NCBI RefSeq assembly: GCF_000281045.1 | Contig: NW_008246089.1 | Span: forward strand, 462,963-488,972 | Direction: 5' to 3' | From: Saprolegnia diclina VS20 | Lineage: Eukaryota > Oomycota > Saprolegniomycetes > Saprolegniales > Saprolegniaceae | DNA: 26,010 nt | The notes under the pieces: generated by a model | Told to the model about the DNA's origin: nothing | What the model saw: the letters and a program-made list of their open reading frames with translations, nothing else | The model's database searches: none | In this document: positions 1-10,582 of the stretch, piece by piece | How positions within the stretch are numbered: position 1 is the stretch's first letter | Layout: every line of letters starts with the position of its first letter | Made by a program: the position numbers and the translations under genes

Positions 1-36
<36 letters not shown>
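1..36. repeat. (ATAG)9 microsatellite
   Basis: Nine perfect ATAG units open the window and stop at GACA. The array probably extends to the left of the window. It ends about 40 bp before the start codon of the first gene, so it lies in that gene's promoter or 5' UTR. Confidence 0.97.
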
Positions 37-76
37 GACAAGATACGGTTGAAACGGCGCACGACCTTTCCACGGG

Positions 77-3000
77 ATGCTACCGAGTGAGCTCGACGCA
101 ACACGGCCGCTCTCGGGCGTCGCGACGACAGCACTTTTGGCCACGTCCGACGTTGAAGCGAGCCGGCCTAGCGATGACGCGTACCTCACTGTGCTCCGCG
201 ATCGGGAGTCGACGCCGGAAGGGCCCGTGAAGCTTTATGTCTTGCAGCTGCACGGCCAAAACGTCTCGTCCATTGACGAGGTTTTTACGTCAACCTCGCC
301 TCGGCACCTCGTCGCTTTATACCTGCAGCACAACGTCATTGGCGCGATCGACGCGCTTCTTGTGTGCGCCAAGACGCTCCGCGTCCTCAACCTTGCCTCC
401 AACGTGCTCACATCGCTGCCAGGCGGTTCATTCTGGGCTGCATTCTCACTGCTCTCGGTGCTCGACGTCTCGGACAACTACATTGCCAAGTGGCGCGACG
501 TCGCCGGCTTGGAAGCAGCGACGAGCCTCGAGCTTTTGCGCCTCGCGGGCAACCCGATCGCGCTCCTCGAGGCGTCTCGGACCGTCATCGTCAACCGCGT
601 AGCCGTCTCGTCCAGAGGTCTTAGTGTCTTATTGCTCGCTTAGCTTTCATTCTTGCGCGCCCTCGATGCCTACGTGGTGACTGACGAAGAGCGCATCCAG
701 CAAGCCCGTAAAACGAGGATGTGAATCCTAGGCGATCACTAACTATTGCTGACGACTAGAGTTTGGGCCGCGCTTTAGCGCACTGCACGCGTCGATGCGG
801 TGCACGCTCTGGACGCCATGGGAGGCCACGCCTCTAGCCGTCGATGTCACGGTGCGAATTGCCCTCTGCAAGACGCTCTCGTCGCTCCACCGGCAGTGTG
901 AGCGCAACAGGTCCGGTCGCTTCAACCTACCATGTCTCTGCGACCTTGAATAGTCCCGTCTTGATCCTACAGCGCGTCTACCGCGGGTACCGAGCGCGCA
1001 AATACGGCCTCGGCACGTTTCGAAGCATGCTCGCCGCTGTCCGCCGCATCCAGCGGCTCTTTCGCGGCTGGGCCTTTCGTTGCTACCTCATGGTAGCCAA
1101 TGCCGGTGCTAAGGACACGGGGCTTGACCCATTGCATGTAGAGACAACTCTGTCTCGTGGTCGCCGACCACGGGGACGACGATCTGTTGGTCTCGACGCT
1201 GCAAAAGCAAAAGCTACGCGCCATTCCCAAAATCATGTCGGTCTGGCTGCGCCGACGGCGCATCTACCTCCGCAACAAGGCCGCGCTGCGCATCAAGCAT
1301 TTTCTGTGCGCAGCGGTCGCCGAGATCCAAGCCATGCGCGCGCGGCTCCTCACGTCGCCGTGGACGTTGGCGATCGTGTGCACGCCGGCGTCGCTGCCTC
1401 TGGTCCTAGCCGTCGCCAAGATTGCGGCCCACCGCGAGCACTACGTACACTTTGTCGGCAATGGAAAAGGATGTATGGTGTCTAGGCACTGGGCGTACCC
1501 GTGCGCGCGCTTACCAACCGCGTCGTTGCCACCGGCCCCCGTGTGCTTCGACCGTCGGGCTATCATTTTCACCAAGTCTTTGCGCAGCTGCGCCGCCCTC
1601 GTTCCTTGGCGCACAGCGCCTGCGTGCTGACCAAGTGCGACGACACCGTGCTGCTTGCAAGCCAGCTGCGTCTCTTGCGCGAGGACGCCGAGCAGCTGGC
1701 AACACTGCGGCCGCGAAAGACCACGCCGCTGCAAAGACAGCACCTGGCCGCCCTCCGCCACGAGGTGGCCCAGCGAATTCGGCTCGTGGACGCCACACTG
1801 CGGTCGACGCTCCAAGCCCGCGCCTCGCGACTGGTACCATGAAGTAAACGCGCCTGTCGATCGACGCATTTTTCTATCGTAGAAGGGCCAGACACGAAAG
1901 CGAAGTATCCGAATTCGAGCCCGCGGTGTCCAGTACGCAGCAACAATGTACATATTGTCGTCGAATACCGCGTAGACAACCAAAGCATGTGACGCCGACG
2001 CGGCGCGCTCTGCCGCCACCAACAACGTATGAGACGCTCCTGAGCTTTGTGCCCACGTCGTTTGCCATGTACTGGCGCATGCTGCACTTGCTCCGGCACT
2101 CGCACTGCTACGACGACGTCGTCTTGCGCCTCTACTCGCACGACGACGTCCGCCGACTGGCCGCGGCTACGCGCATCCAGAGCGTCTACCGGTCGTACAG
2201 CACGCGCCAGCGTACCCAGTTTGACGCAGTGTTTCTGCAAGCCCGTGCGACACTCTGTCTACAGCGGTAGCGACATCATGTCATCGCAACGTGCCTGAAG
2301 CGAGCTGTAGGTGGTGGCGCAACACGCTGTACCTTTACCGGGGGCTCACACAATGGACACAGTGTCTTCGCACCGTCGCGGCCATCGACTCGAACGTGCT
2401 GTACGTCGAGGAGCGTGTGCTCACGCTTCTGCGCACCCCGAGGATGCTCGAGATGGTCATGTCGTCGTTGCCGGCGCGGACGTCGCACCACTGGCGGTTC
2501 AAGTTTACGCACAAGGCGCTGCACTTGCCCATCACGCTCGAAGAGAGCTTGTCGCGGCTGCCGGAAGACGAGCAGTTGCAATACCTCAACACGTTCCTTG
2601 TCGACAACGGCCTTGTCCGCGTCGGGTTTCCCGTCTGGATGCCGAGCACACCCTTCCATGAGATTGTCGGGCGCGAAGAAAAATATACCTCGCACGACCA
2701 GGTAGGACCACAATGGATAGATCGATATGTATCCAAAGATCGATATCCAACTATCCAATATGGCTCGTGTAGGCCAGCCATCTCTTCTCGATTGGAGTCC
2801 ACGAGGCGCCTGCCAACGACGTATTCCCAAAGCCGCCCCTGAGCTCGTGCGACCCACTCTTTGGCCGCTTCCAAACGTGTCTCGATGTCGTCGCCGACAG
2901 CCACGCGCTGTGGAACCACGCAGAGGCCGACACTGTGCCCATGGCCTGGGGCAACATGTGCGGCGTGCCCTTGGTCAAGCTCGAGTTTGGCTCGGTTCAA

Positions 3001-4334
3001 GAAGCCCGGCACCGCGCCGTCTTGCTGCTCCTCAAGACGTACGACGCGCGCACGCAGACGTACGCGCGTCTCTTTACGTACTCGATGCTGCGGTACCTCT
3101 GGCTCGACAAGCCGGTACGCAGCCGCAGACCAATTGTGATTTGATGACCAAATTCCTCTAGACTCGTTTGCGAACCGGCCATGTCTTTTCCAGCCATTGG
3201 CAGGCGCTCCGCCTCGCTCTGCCGTCACGTTGGGGGACCTTCTATCGCGAGCCAAAGCCATCATCGGTCGCGACGAACCGCGACCGACGCCGGTGTCCAA
3301 CATCGCACTTGGCACGGCTTGCGGGCTTGAGTGACCAACCTCTCCTGGACCTCTTGCTCGTCCAGCCACCACCTGTACCACCGACACCCGCCGAGGACGA
3401 CGGTGACAACGATACAGCCAGTCTGTCGACACTCGCACCCGACGTGGTCCCCGCAAACGTCTACATGAGCGCGCACCCACCGCGGGACCTTCAAGAACTC
3501 AAGGAGCAGCAGGCGCAAGGCATTCGGCTCGAGACAGCGTACGCCGAGGCTGCGCTCCGAAGCGTCGCCATCGAAGAGCTGCAAGAGAAGCAGTTGCAGG
3601 TCGCTTTGCAGCACACGCCGCGGCCGCCGCCACCAATGGTCACCGAAGTCGCCGCGCGGAATCGGCACGAGAAGCTCCAAGCCAAAATGCGGGCGGTGGA
3701 GGGCGCGGTCGCACTGCACCGGCGCGACCAAGAACGGGCCAACCAAACGCTTCACCGCATGCGGCTCACCGAGCGGGCGGCCGAGGCGCGTGCGATTGAC
3801 GAGCGCATCGGCCATTGCGAGCGGGCGGCAGCGATCGCAGCGCAAAAAGTGGCGGTCGACGCGGCGCTCCAGCGCAATGCGTACGAGCAGCAACAGCGGC
3901 TTCTCTTGCAACAGCAGAACCGAGCGGTGCAAGCCGCCCTCTCGACACGCAAGAAGGCGCTGCGAGGATTCGCCCAACGGTTTGGGCAGCAGACCGTGCG
4001 CCTGACGCGGCTCCAGGCCCAAGACGACCGCGACGACGTGCGCGCGACGCAGTCCACGCTCCCCGTGCTGCTCGCAGCCGACACCAAGCACAAGCTGGCG
4101 ACGTTGCGCGAGTCGGAGCAAACGAAGCGCAGCTTTGCGTTCGTCGAGCGGCAAAAGGCGCGCATCGAGCAACGCGATGAGATTCGAGAAGCGCTCGAGA
4201 CGCAGGCGCTGCAGGACGACTACCGCCGACAAGACCTTCGCGACCGCATAACGCGCGAAAAAAAAATCAGAGCCCACTTGCGAGACGACGCCAAGCGCTC
4301 CAAGAACCACAATCTGGACCGCGTCTCGTTGTAG
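77..4334 (+). CDS. LRR and IQ-motif coiled-coil protein, LRRIQ3-like
   Basis: Modelled exons: 77-598, 644-707, 760-910, 954-1092, 1142-1444, 1486-1833, 1883-1932, 1976-2266, 2311-2701, 2773-3114, 3194-3294, 3332-4334, giving about 1,234 aa. Residues about 50-160 are leucine-rich repeats, closed by an LRR-cap-like ALDAYVVTDEERIQ. Four IQ-type calmodulin-binding motifs follow: VLILQRVYRGYRARK near 250, VRRIQRLFRGWAFR near 275, TRIQSVYRSYSTRQR near 590, and a weaker one just after. The last 290 residues are a Gln/Arg/Glu-rich coiled coil. The order LRR, cap, PRF segment, SPVLILQR IQ motif, coiled coil matches animal LRRIQ3 from memory, a family tied to cilia and sperm. A flagellar calmodulin-binding role is therefore inferred. 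This protein is about twice as long as the human one. Intron 2 carries a CTAAC branch-like site. The 3115-3332 junctions are the weakest part: frame +2 codes to about 3330, then frame 0 takes over. A 37-nt intron (3295-3331) restores the frame, but an indel or another junction is possible. Confidence 0.8.
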
Positions 4335-4750
4335 TCTGTCGCGTGTACCAGATTGTCATTTCAGTGTGGCGGATCGTAATTCTGCGTTTCTACGCTCTTT
4401 TGTGTGGACCACATGTCGACTGGCAAACTGTGTACAGAACGCCTGCCGGCAACAAAAGCCATGTGCCAACGACAAAAGCTGGCTCTCGAGAAGCTTGATC
4501 CAGCTCCGGTGGTCGCAGAGGCGTGACTGCGGTCCCCGTTCTCGATCGCTGGGATGGCTCCTCCGAGTTGCAACGACCTCAACTACACTTTTTGTACTAA
4601 AACAATCATGTCTACTCGTTCCGAGTGACTTAAACGATAGTCTCTTGAACGCTTAGTCGAGCATTCATGGTGAGCTACTCGCCCACGCAGCGGAGAGAGA
4701 CCCAAGACTCTCATCAGGGTCCTCCACAACGGTGCCACCATAAAGGCGAC
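4335..4750. other. Convergent 3' intergenic region
   Basis: This stretch lies between the 3' ends of the LRR/IQ gene and the threonine aldolase gene. It is less GC-rich than the flanking exons and should hold both 3' UTRs. I see no supported gene, RNA or repeat here; the short reading frames have no coding-like codon use. Confidence 0.6.
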
Positions 4751-6137
4751 TTAGGTTTGCGTGGAAAGGACGGTGTTGGCGGCCTGCAGCACGGCATGAA
4801 TGTCGTCGGCCGTCACGTCCAGGTGCGTCACGGCGCGAATTTGGTTGTGCGCCTTGCCATAGCCACCTAGAGAAGACGCCTTGGATCGGTTTCCAAGCCA
4901 TTAAATACGCTACCGCCGAGGAGAACGCCGAGCTCCTTCATCCGGCCGAGGAAAACGTCATTCGCAAGCGCGTGCGCGTCCAATGTAAAGTACACCATGT
5001 TGGTCTCGACGTTGGCGACGTCGACGACGATGCCGGGAATGGTCGCCTACGTCAGCGCGTCATAGCCTGCGTCATCGTCATGGCTGCACGTACGAGGCCT
5101 TGGGCGAGCACCTTGGCGTTCGCATGGTCCACCGCAAGACGCTCAATGTTGTGCTCGAGGGCCACCAAGCCCGCCGCCGCGAGGACGCCCGACTGGCGCA
5201 TGCCGCCGCCCAGCGACTTGCGCAGCCGCATCGCCTACGTCATCTCGCAAATGAGAGAGAACGGTACACCGGAGCCCCACCTTGTGCATGAGCTCGTCGT
5301 CGCCGGCAAGGATCGATCCGACAGGCGCACCAAGCCCCTTGCTCAGACACAGCGAAATTGAGTCCACCGACGCCACGAGGTCCCGCAGCGGCGACTGCAG
5401 CGCGACGCTGGCATTGGCGAGGCGCGCACCTAGGATGCGGCAGGGTTCGAGAGGGAAGAGGGCAGGCATCTGGCTACCATCCATGTGCATCTTGAGGTTG
5501 TGGCGTGCGCAAACGGCCGCAATGTCATTGATGGACTCGGTCGGAACGACGCGCCCGCCACACGTGTTGTGGGTATTCTCGACAGCGACCAGCGTCGTCC
5601 TGGCATCATGCCATGAGCGTCGAAAGAGGTAGCGGAGCTCACCGTGGGTAGTGCGGGTCGTCGTCTCGAATCGCGCTCTCAATGTCTGCGGCCAAGAGGT
5701 TGCCATTCGCTTGCGTCGGCACCGTGTTCATGCCGACGCCCAAGTAGGCTATGCACGCGTCATGAGGCTGGCGACCGTAGATCGACGGTACCGCTCACGC
5801 CCGCGCCTTCGTACGTAAAGATATGCGACTTCTTGCCCAAGATGACTTCGTCGCCACGCTGGCAGTGCGCGCCGACAGCGATGAGGTTGCTCATCGTACC
5901 GCTACACACGGCGCGATGAGATATCGAGGCCATTGCAGCAGCGTCGTACGATGGCACAAAGAGCGCACGTGGCTTGCCGAGGAGGTCCGCGGCAGCTTCC
6001 TGGAGCTTGAGCACCGTCGGGTCCGTGCCATGCACATCGTCGCCGACGATCGCATTGGCCATCGCCTGGCGCATGCGCGCGCAGGGCTGCGTGACCGTGT
6101 CGCTCACGAGGTTGATGAGGCGGCGTGCGGCGGCCAT
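4751..6137 (-). CDS. Low-specificity L-threonine aldolase (PLP-dependent)
   Basis: Exons in coding order: 6137-5950, 5901-5792, 5748-5643, 5599-5478, 5429-5281, 5234-5094, 5046-4914, 4866-4751; 354 aa, usual for the family. The enzyme cleaves L-threonine or L-allo-threonine to glycine and acetaldehyde using PLP. The N-terminus has LVSDTVTQP, then [11 protein letters not shown] and GTMSNLIAV (cofactor and phosphate site region). [10 protein letters not shown] carries the active-site histidine, HMDGARL the PLP-ring aspartate, and [11 protein letters not shown] the Schiff-base lysine at about residue 206. [14 protein letters not shown] and the closing [16 protein letters not shown] complete the fold. 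Each exon join restores a conserved motif, notably the G|ARL join across 5477-5430. The start is the ATG directly before the conserved N-terminus; no targeting peptide is evident, so the enzyme is probably cytosolic. It is divergent with the coiled-coil gene at 6273. Function is assigned from family motifs. Confidence 0.95.
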
Positions 6138-6272
6138 CGTTGATGCTCTTTGAGGATCGTTGTCAGAACACGGTATATGACGGACAAAAAGTGCAGTATT
6201 GACAAAAACGGGTACGTTGCACTTGACATGTAACTTCAACATGCTGTCAAGAATGCCCCCCAGAAACCGACA
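6138..6272. promoter_or_regulatory. 135-bp divergent promoter
   Basis: The start codons of the threonine aldolase (-) and the coiled-coil gene (+) are 135 bp apart. Both 5' UTRs and both core promoters must fit here. The stretch is AT-richer than its flanks. I see no obvious TATA box or CCAAT box. Confidence 0.6.
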
Positions 6273-8128
6273 ATGAACCAAGACGACGGTGCACCCGAGA
6301 ACGACGACGATGGGTTGGAGCTGCTGCAGCGCGCTCGCCTCCTTGTCCAGGCCGCCACGAACTTGCCCGATTTTAGCACCCTATTTAGCAAGATTCCACC
6401 GCCCCCGATCCTCGAGGAGTCGGATAACGAAGAGCTGGAGACGGCGCCCCCCCAAGCCAAGACCACCAAGGCCAAGCCCAAAAAGGCGGCTGCTAGCAAC
6501 CAGGACGAAGTCAAGTACGTTTCTATTGCAGCCGACTCGTCGGTCGCACCTGCGTGGTGTAGAAGGGACAAGAAAAAGGCCGTCAAGAAGCCCAAGGAGC
6601 CCCAGCGAGAGACGCCATCCCGTCCTCCGTAATGCCTCCGGCACCGAGTTGAGGCACGATCTCAACGTGGTGTCGCGTAGTGTCAAACCTGCCAAGAGCT
6701 CACCACGGTCGCCCAAGACTGTCAAGCCGCACAAACCCAAGGCGAAGAAGGAGGCGCCGGAAGCCCCCGTCGTTGACGATCCTGACCAAAAGGCCGCCCA
6801 AGAGCTCGCACGCAAGTACGCCCAGGAGCGCGCGGCGGCACGCGTCGCCGCCAAGCAGCGCGAGAAGCTAAAGGAGGCCGAGAAGCAGCAACAGACGGAG
6901 GCGGACTGCGTCTCTGAGTTTTACGAGACCCTCGAAGAGCGGGAGAAGCGGCTGAAAAACGACCGGCGCAAGGCCAAGGAGCGCGCGCGCCACCGACGGC
7001 AGCAAGCGCAGCACGAAGAGCCGGCCGAGCCCAAGCCTGAAAAAGAGACCCATATCCCCGACTTGGACAAGTTCCAGCAGCAAACCAAGGAGCGTTTGCT
7101 TCGGTAGACACTTTGTACATCGAATACTGTCGTAGCATCCATCCTGTAGCGCCAAGGAGCAGCGGCGACGCGAGGAAGATCTCAAAGTGCAGCAGGCCGC
7201 CAAAGAACTGGAAGAGAAAGTGCGACACCAGCAGGAAGACGAGGAGGCGCAAGACGAGCTCAAGCGGCGCGCCGACCAGCTTCGAAAAGAGACGCGTCGG
7301 CGCTTGAAGGCAATGGAGAAGCACAAGTCGGAGCTCGAGCGGTGCGACCAGTACGCTCTCAGTCCTTTGCCCTACTGCGTGAACGTAGTAAGGAGATGGA
7401 GCTGCGACAGCAAGGCCTCGAGCGCTACAAGCATCACAAGGGCGAGATGGAGCGTGTCGCCAAGGGCATTTCGTCCCAAAAGCCAAAAGACGAGTCGCCT
7501 TCCGAGGACGTGGTAGGACATTAGGACATCATGATATCTCAACTCACCTTCATGCATCGGTGGTAGCCACCCATCGATGACAAGCAACCCACCGCCGATC
7601 CCATCGTCGAGCATGTAGACTCGCCCACGAGAGCGCTACCTGCGGAGAACCAAGTTGAGTTGCAGACGACTCTGGAGGAGTGCCACGACAACGACGACGG
7701 TGCTCTGGTTGCTGCCACCCCAGAGGTTCATCTACCAGCGATCGTGTTGCCGCCGCTGGTGGACGGTGCGCGAGTGCCACCCCATGAGAAGCCAGTTCCA
7801 AAACCCAAGAAGGCGGCTCCGTGGAAGCGACCGCCGGTGCCGATGCCAAGTGCCGATGCAGTAGCGAGCCGGGCAAAACTACCGAGCGCCCTGCCCGGCG
7901 GCCCACCGCTGCCACCACCGCGCGACACGTCGTATTCAGACAGACTCAAGAGTCGGACAGCACCAGCAAGCTTGGGCCCTAGTGACGGAGCAGGCCAGCG
8001 GCTCGTGAGCGCAACGCGGGACCGCGCCAAGTACGTTGCATCACCACTCTACCAGATTGCTCATGCGATGCTGCGTGTACAGTCAAATGGACGCGCAGGC
8101 CAAAAAGACACTTGCCCCGCCCGTCTAA
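6273..8128 (+). CDS. Charged coiled-coil protein, function unknown
   Basis: Exons: 6273-6514, 6563-6628, 6681-7103, 7150-7350, 7389-7512, 7567-8030, 8083-8128; 521 aa. The N-terminus (about 1-80) is acidic. A lysine/alanine/proline-rich linker follows. Residues about 140-340 are a long Glu/Arg/Lys/Gln coiled coil, with runs such as [20 protein letters not shown]. The tail from about 355 is proline-rich and disordered ([21 protein letters not shown]) and ends KTLAPPV. The start ATG immediately precedes [10 protein letters not shown], with no in-frame ATG close upstream. The 38-nt intron (7351-7388) is among the shortest in the window but is required by the frame change. No catalytic or binding domain is recognised. 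A cytoskeletal or basal-body role would be a guess. Without the final splice the frame would run on to 8343 through sequence with poor codon use, so the short last exon is preferred. Confidence 0.78.
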
Positions 8129-8678
8129 AGCTGTCAAAGTCGCTCCGATGGACCTTGCCGTTCAGCCAGACCATGCTCGCCTCACGTAGCAGTATGCTCG
8201 CCTCACGTAGCAGTAACATGACGCACAACACGTTGCACCATACAGCTCGACTGACCACTCGCTGCTATTGCTACGTCCTTCTTGTGGCCGGACGCCGTCG
8301 CCACCGGGCATGTACTATGCTGCAATGTACATCGCACTACTAGCAATCGGCGAGGGCAATGGGATTCCTTGGTCGATCGGTCGGTGGCGGCGAGGCCGTC
8401 GGCGCGTCGGCCGCCGCCATCTTGGCCGACGTCGCTATTTCCGTGTCCGGATACCTTGCGGCGTCATCGGCCACTCGCTGCATTTTATTATTATTTCACG
8501 TCGCCACCAGGAATTAAAATGGGTCGTTCTCGGGTAATTAAATTCGCGAGCGCCGTGTATTTTTTGCAGTCGCACAAAACCACCGGCGCCGGTGGACGGA
8601 TCGCGGACGCCGACAGCGCCTGCTTGCATCTCTTTGCCGCCAAGTCGAAGCATCGAACCCCGACTTGCCGAGACCAGC
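8129..8678 (+). promoter_or_regulatory. Intergenic region and promoter of the AF4-like gene
   Basis: This 550-bp gap between two co-directional genes holds the 3' UTR of the coiled-coil gene, a two-copy 21-bp repeat, and the presumed promoter of the next gene. A GC-rich patch lies near 8390-8430 and a TATTATTATTT tract near 8485-8497. No gene is supported here. Confidence 0.5.
8173..8214. repeat. Two perfect tandem copies of a 21-bp unit
   Basis: ATGCTCGCCTCACGTAGCAGT occurs at 8173-8193 and again, with no mismatch, at 8194-8214. The absence of divergence suggests a recent slippage duplication. It lies about 45 bp after the stop codon of the coiled-coil gene. Confidence 0.97.
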
Positions 8679-10185
8679 ATGGCCCAGAACTACATTGCAC
8701 AGAAGCGTCTGCATGCGTCGAGCAAGGAAGAGGCGGCGGCCCATCGCCAAGGTACACGCGCTTCCCATCATGCCACTCGACCTTATGCGCACGATGATAG
8801 CCTCCGACGACAGCGACGTGTCCGAGCCCGAGAACGATTCCGAGCCTGCAACGCAGCCGCGAGGCAAGCAGCTGCGATTTCCCGTCCCGGCCGCCAGTAC
8901 CGAGGGCTCGGCCTCGAGCGAAGACTCGGACGACTACGCGTCTGTCAGCAGTAGCGACTCAAGCGACAGCGAAGACGAAGCGTCCTCGGCCGCGGTCCCG
9001 GAAAAAGAGCCACAGTACATTATCCTTGGCGCCCGCGCCCGCAAGCGCGTGCGGCCACCCAATGCGTACTACAGAAACATGGCGGCCTACGTGCGCGGCT
9101 GTCTCCTCCTCGTGCGGTCCAAGACGAAAACTGACCTCGACGACGCGGGGCACGTCGCGTTTCGGGCCGCGCTGGCGGCTAACGACGTCGAGCGCGTCGT
9201 GATCGCAGACGCACCACCCGAGGTCGCCAAGCCCGTCGAGCTGCCCGTGGTCAAGCCCGTGGCCGTCCCGACAACGGAAAAACCCAAGAAAGAACGCAAG
9301 GAAAAGAAGGAGAAGAAGAAGAAGGCGGAGTCCGAGAAGCGAAGTAGCGCCAAGAAGAAGGAGGCGCCGAGCTCGCCGGTCAAACCCGCACCGACGACCG
9401 TGACACCGCCACCCAAGGAGGTCGCCAAGCTCCCGCCCAAGCCCGTGCCTGTGCCAAAGTCGGACCCAATCGCAAAGCGGCCAGCCCCGGTCGCCGAAGC
9501 GCCACCGGCCAAGAAGGCCCGGACGGCCGGGCAATTCCTGATCGCGTCAAGTGCCGACGTGGCCGACACGGCGCGCATTCTCAAGGAGATGGACGAGCTG
9601 CGAAAAGAAGGCGTGAGCCTCAAGCACTCGGGCGACCGCAAGACAGACAAGTCGGCCACGGGCGTCGAGTACCTTCGCGCCAGCATCAAGTTTTTACGCC
9701 AGGCGCTGCTCTTCTCGGACCTCAAGGCCATCTCCAAGATGACCAACGACCAAGTCAAAGCCGCCAAGTGGGGCAAAGACTCGACGTCGACGATCGCGCA
9801 AACGGCAGCGCTCATCGAAAGCACAATCGGACTCTTCAAGCTGGCAGGCAACCGCCGGCTCATGGCCGTGAGCTACAAGCTGGCAGCGATCGTGTACCTG
9901 ACGTCGTACCGCCTCCAGCACAACATGCTTTACGGCCATTACTCGCAGCTGCACATGGCCGGGCGGTCGCCCGACGGCCTCGGCGCACCGGCGCTAAGTC
10001 CGGACCAGGAAGGCATGCGTCGGCTCATCTTGCGCGAGATGGGCCAGGTCATGCGCGGCTTTGACTTTTGGCGCTACTATGAGAGCACGGGCATGAGCGT
10101 GCTCCCGGACGTGACGGACCCCGTCACGGTCGACTTTAACGTGCTCTGGGACGCCCTCGAAGTCGAGCTGAGTGCGAGTCCGTAA
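8679..10185 (+). CDS. Lys/Ser-rich nuclear-type protein with AF4/FMR2-like C-terminal domain
   Basis: Exons 8679-8751 and 8801-10185; 485 aa. The start is MAQNYIAQKRLHASSKEEA; a 49-nt intron then leads to an acidic serine/aspartate tract (about 25-85). RARKRVRPPNAYYRNMAAYV follows, then a low-complexity Pro/Lys region (about 160-290) with KKERKEKKEKKKKAE and PPAKKARTAG, both NLS-like. The last 190 residues are helical: YLRASIKFLRQALLF, then TAALIESTIGLFKLAGNRRL, MAVSYKLAAIVYLTSYRL and EMGQVMRGFDFWRYYE. This spacing recalls the C-terminal homology domain of AF4/FMR2 proteins, which are scaffolds of the super elongation complex in animals. I infer a nuclear transcription-elongation role on that resemblance alone, with no alignment. 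Otherwise it is a hypothetical nuclear helical-repeat protein. The gene boundaries are better supported than the family. Confidence 0.82.
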
Positions 10186-10575
10186 ACCAGCGCAAATATA
10201 TGCACAACGTAGTGACTCCGTTGACATGACAATACTGTGCAAAGGACGGAAAAGACGGTCGTTGGCGTAGCACCTGCCTGTGTCTGGCTACCATTGTTCT
10301 GCGACTCGCTATCTACAGTCTGGCGCCAGTGCAGTTTGGCGTGGAAGGCGAACGTGGTGCGCTCACGAACCAGCGCTGACCAGAATGCTAACCAGAGGCC
10401 GGATAGACCCTTACATGACCCAGTATTGACCCACTGGACACCGCCTCACACGAGCATCTCGTCAACTCGAGCAAACAAGCACGTAGTATCTGAATGAAAG
10501 TAGTCGTTGCTTCACGGTACTACAACCGCGCAGTTCCTCGTCGTTATCATGTTCAGGGTTAGGGTTTGTTGCGGG
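10186..10575. other. Convergent intergenic region
   Basis: This is the 3' flank between the AF4-like gene (+) and the zinc-ribbon gene (-). It contains telomere-like DNA at its right end (separate entry). The frame at 10237-10497 has poor codon use and no recognisable motif, so I call no gene. Confidence 0.55.
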
Positions 10576-10582
10576 TTAGGGT
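10555..10582. repeat. Interstitial telomere-like repeats (GGGTTAGGGTT)
   Basis: AGGGTTAGGGTTT (10555-10567) and GGGTTAGGGTT (10573-10583) are separated by a few bases. They are short, imperfect TTAGGG/TTTAGGG-type units inside the chromosome. The second one provides the stop codon of the zinc-ribbon gene: on the minus strand its last codons read GAG GAA CCC TAA, and the UTR continues CCC...AACCCTAACCCT. Confidence 0.85.

Noticed and set aside
2702-2772. Direct and inverted GATCGATAT/GGATA...TATCC pieces in an intron
   Set aside because: Short and imperfect; no sign of a mobile element or structured RNA beyond what a small AT-rich intron gives by chance.
3261-4310. Long antisense frame (349 codons) opposite the coiled-coil tail of the LRR/IQ gene
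   Set aside because: It is a mirror of a GC-rich coiled coil, rich in Leu/Arg with no domain; the sense strand continues a spliced gene with IQ motifs.
8411-8426. GCCGCCATCTTGG, identical to the animal YY1 site, before the AF4-like gene
   Set aside because: YY1 is not known to me in oomycetes, the patch is generally GC-rich, and a single match of this length is weak.
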